14,858 nucleotides of DNA from DASSJT01 sp035691065 (GTDB lineage Bacteria > Actinomycetota > Actinomycetes > Actinomycetales > Dermatophilaceae): NCBI GenBank assembly GCA_035691065.1, contig DASSJT010000006.1, positions 1 to 14,858 on the forward strand. Direction: 5' to 3'. Below are positions 13,355 through 14,858 of this stretch, piece after piece. Made by a program: the position numbers and the translations under genes. The notes beneath the pieces are model-generated. The model saw only the letters and a list, made by a program, of their open reading frames with translations. It was not told where the DNA came from and did not search any database. Numbering within the stretch: position 1 is the stretch's first letter; every line of letters starts with the position of its first letter.

Positions 13355-14743
13355 CTATGCCGGGCGGGCGGGGGCTCCGGCTCGGTCGTCGGCCCGGGCC
13401 ACATCATGACGCGGCTTGCGGGTGATCAGCGGGATGACCAGTGAGACCAGCGTGATGATGCCGATCACCGTGAAGCCGCGCGTGTACGCCTTCTCCTGGC
13501 CGATCAGGTTGGAGATCAGCAGCGGGCCGACGATGCCGCCGATGCTCCACCCGATCAGCATCAGGCCGTAGATGGCACCGACATTCTTGACTCCGAAGAA
13601 GCGGCCTGCCGTCGAGGGCATCGTCCCGAAGCCACCGCCGTAGCAGGTGTAGACCAGTGCGGCGAGGATGGCGAAGAGCGCCTTGTTGCCGGCGTGCGGG
13701 ATCAGCAGCAGGCAGACGCCCTGGATACCCAGGATCCCGAGGAAGGCAGGCATCTTCCCGACCAGGTCGGACAGCCAGCCCCAGAAGATCCGGCCGCCGC
13801 CGTTGAAGATCGCGAGGATGCCGACCAGGCTCGCGGCGGCCGTCTTCGAGTAGTCCGAGACGTCTGTCGCCGTGTCCGCGGCCACCGAGATGAGCGAGAT
13901 GCCGGCGGTGACGCTCATGGTGAGGATGAGGGTCAGGAGATACCACTGCACCGTGCTGAGTGCCTCCTGCTGGGTGAAGTTGCGGGTGTCGACGTTGCGA
14001 ACGTCGGCGTTCCGCACGTCGGCGTTCCGCACGTCGGCGTTGCGGCCGGCTAATGCCGAGTCGCTCTTGTCTCGGTCGTCCGCCGCGACGGCGGCTGGCG
14101 ACACTGCGCCCGCGAGGTAGCCGGCCGGGGGATTGCGGAACAGCGAAGCGCCGATGAGCAGGGCCACGAGGTAGCCGATGCCCAGCCACAGGAATGCCTT
14201 GGTTGGCACGGACGGCGTGTTGTCGATCAGCGCCTGGCCGACCGGGGCGGTGATGACCGCACCGAAGCCGAACCCGGCCACGGCGAGACCAGTGATGAGC
14301 CCTGGCTTGTCGGGGAACCACTTCTGCAGCATCGCGATCGGCACGATGTAGACCATCCCGAGGCCGAATCCCCCGAGCACCCCGTAGCCGAGGACCAGCA
14401 GCCAGAACATGTCAGCGTTCGTGGCGAACGACGCCAGGATGACACCGAAGCTGTAGATGATCCCTCCCGCAAGGGCCACGACCCGCGGCCCGCGCCGGTC
14501 CTGGATCCGGCCGCCGACATAGCTGCCGATGAAGATCATGCCGATCACGACGCTGAAGGGCACGGCCGCCTTCGCCTTCGACCAGCCGAACGCCTCGTGC
14601 GTCTGGAGCGCCTTGCCGAAGACGCTCCAGGCGTAGACCGAGCCGATGGAGAGCTGCACGAGGATCGCGGCACAAAGGATCAGCCACCGGTTCCCTCCAG
14701 CGGATGAGTCGCGTTCCTCCACGTCAGCGCTGCGCATGGTCAT
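13355..14743 (-). CDS. OFA-family MFS transporter (oxalate/formate or monocarboxylate type)
   Basis: 462 residues from ATG 14743, with AGGAGG 6 bases upstream; the longer in-frame start at 14815 would overlap the upstream gene and lacks a ribosome binding site. TM1 has the OFA-type LSIGSVYAWSVF (31-42). The TM2-TM3 loop carries the MFS motif A variant GGRIQDRRGPRVV (77-89). Helices continue through GVLGGFGLGMVYIVPIAMLQKWFPDKPGLITGLAVAGFG, and a second six-helix half starts near residue 266. Members transport oxalate/formate, lactate or similar monocarboxylates in the inner membrane, and the substrate cannot be read off. The central loop has an expanded five-residue repeat, RNADV (residues 234-254). 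The gene follows an unidentified gene by 28 bases on the same strand. Nearby selD suggests formate transport with a selenocysteine formate dehydrogenase (inference). Confidence 0.88.
   Translation of the reverse strand: MTMRSADVEERDSSAGGNRWLILCAAILVQLSIGSVYAWSVFGKALQTHEAFGWSKAKAAVPFSVVIGMIFIGSYVGGRIQDRRGPRVVALAGGIIYSFGVILASFATNADMFWLLVLGYGVLGGFGLGMVYIVPIAMLQKWFPDKPGLITGLAVAGFGFGAVITAPVGQALIDNTPSVPTKAFLWLGIGYLVALLIGASLFRNPPAGYLAGAVSPAAVAADDRDKSDSALAGRNADVRNADVRNADVRNVDTRNFTQQEALSTVQWYLLTLILTMSVTAGISLISVAADTATDVSDYSKTAAASLVGILAIFNGGGRIFWGWLSDLVGKMPAFLGILGIQGVCLLLIPHAGNKALFAILAALVYTCYGGGFGTMPSTAGRFFGVKNVGAIYGLMLIGWSIGGIVGPLLISNLIGQEKAYTRGFTVIGIITLVSLVIPLITRKPRHDVARADDRAGAPARPA
13986..14047. repeat. 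15-bp tandem repeat within the OFA transporter gene
   Basis: ACGTCGGCGTTCCGC occurs at 14001-14015 and 14016-14030, and as ACGTCGGCGTTGCGG at 14031-14045. A more diverged copy precedes it. The period is a multiple of three, so copy number changes keep the frame. It encodes the RNADV repeats of the cytoplasmic central loop. Confidence 0.9.
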
Positions 14744-14771
14744 GGCCGGCCTCCTTGCCGTCGGGCGTCGG

Positions 14772-14858
14772 TTATCGCGCGGTGGTGATCGAGTCGTCGA
14801 CGATGCCGCGGGCACGCCGCTGCTCGAGTCGTTCCTTCTGGGGCTGGACGGTGTACTT
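14772..14858 (-). CDS. C-terminal fragment of an unidentified protein
   Basis: 28 codons enter from the right edge in frame and end at TAA 14774-14772. The peptide begins KYTVQPQKERLEQRRARG and ends IVDDSITTAR. It is charged, likely helical and then extended, and I recognise no family in it. It is co-directional with the OFA transporter 28 bases downstream, so the two are probably one operon. Given the Sec genes in the window, a formate dehydrogenase subunit is a guess from context only. Confidence 0.6.
   Translation of the reverse strand, partial: KYTVQPQKERLEQRRARGIVDDSITTAR

Overview
The window is GC-rich throughout (roughly 70% by eye), with GC-biased third codon positions, GTG starts and TANNNT-type -10 candidates. 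This fits an Actinomycetota chromosome. I infer a Micrococcales/Intrasporangiaceae-like organism, but no marker in the window proves it. There is no phage, insertion sequence or CRISPR array.

Layout, left to right. (1) 1-265, plus strand: 3' end of a short-chain dehydrogenase/reductase gene, then a hairpin terminator and a 350-base structured non-coding stretch. (2) 616-1353, plus: an unrecognised two-helix membrane protein. It converges on the next block across a long bidirectional terminator hairpin (1380-1437). (3) 6296 down to 1472, minus: tRNA-Sec (selC), selA and selB, then an alpha/beta hydrolase and a RibD/DHFR-fold reductase, closely packed and probably co-transcribed at least in part. 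The selC promoter region contains a four-copy minisatellite. (4) 6488-7210, plus: a DUF4870/Tic20-like membrane protein. (5) 7451-12200, plus: a complete arginine deiminase pathway, made up of an APC-family arginine/ornithine antiporter (arcD), arginine deiminase (arcA), catabolic ornithine carbamoyltransferase (arcB) and carbamate kinase (arcC). Short palindromes and tandem repeats precede arcD and arcA. (6) 12293-13294, plus: selD, apparently leaderless. (7) 14858 down to 13355, minus: the last 28 codons of an unidentified gene followed by an oxalate/formate-type (OFA) MFS transporter.

How the genes work together. selA, selB, selC and selD form the full bacterial selenocysteine kit. SelD makes selenophosphate, SelA converts Ser-tRNA-Sec to Sec-tRNA-Sec, and SelB delivers it to UGA codons that carry a SECIS element. 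No selenoprotein is encoded in the window. The OFA transporter next to selD suggests that a selenocysteine formate dehydrogenase lies just beyond the right edge (inference). The arc genes yield ATP from arginine when respiration is limited and sit between the two halves of the selenium locus.

The most unusual signal is an over-represented 8-mer, GTATGCCG. Ten copies occur on both strands, inside and between genes, and all six copies inside genes use a codon that is rare here. Other points worth attention are the minisatellite at the selC promoter, a 15-bp coding repeat in the OFA transporter, and the palindromes upstream of arcD and arcA.
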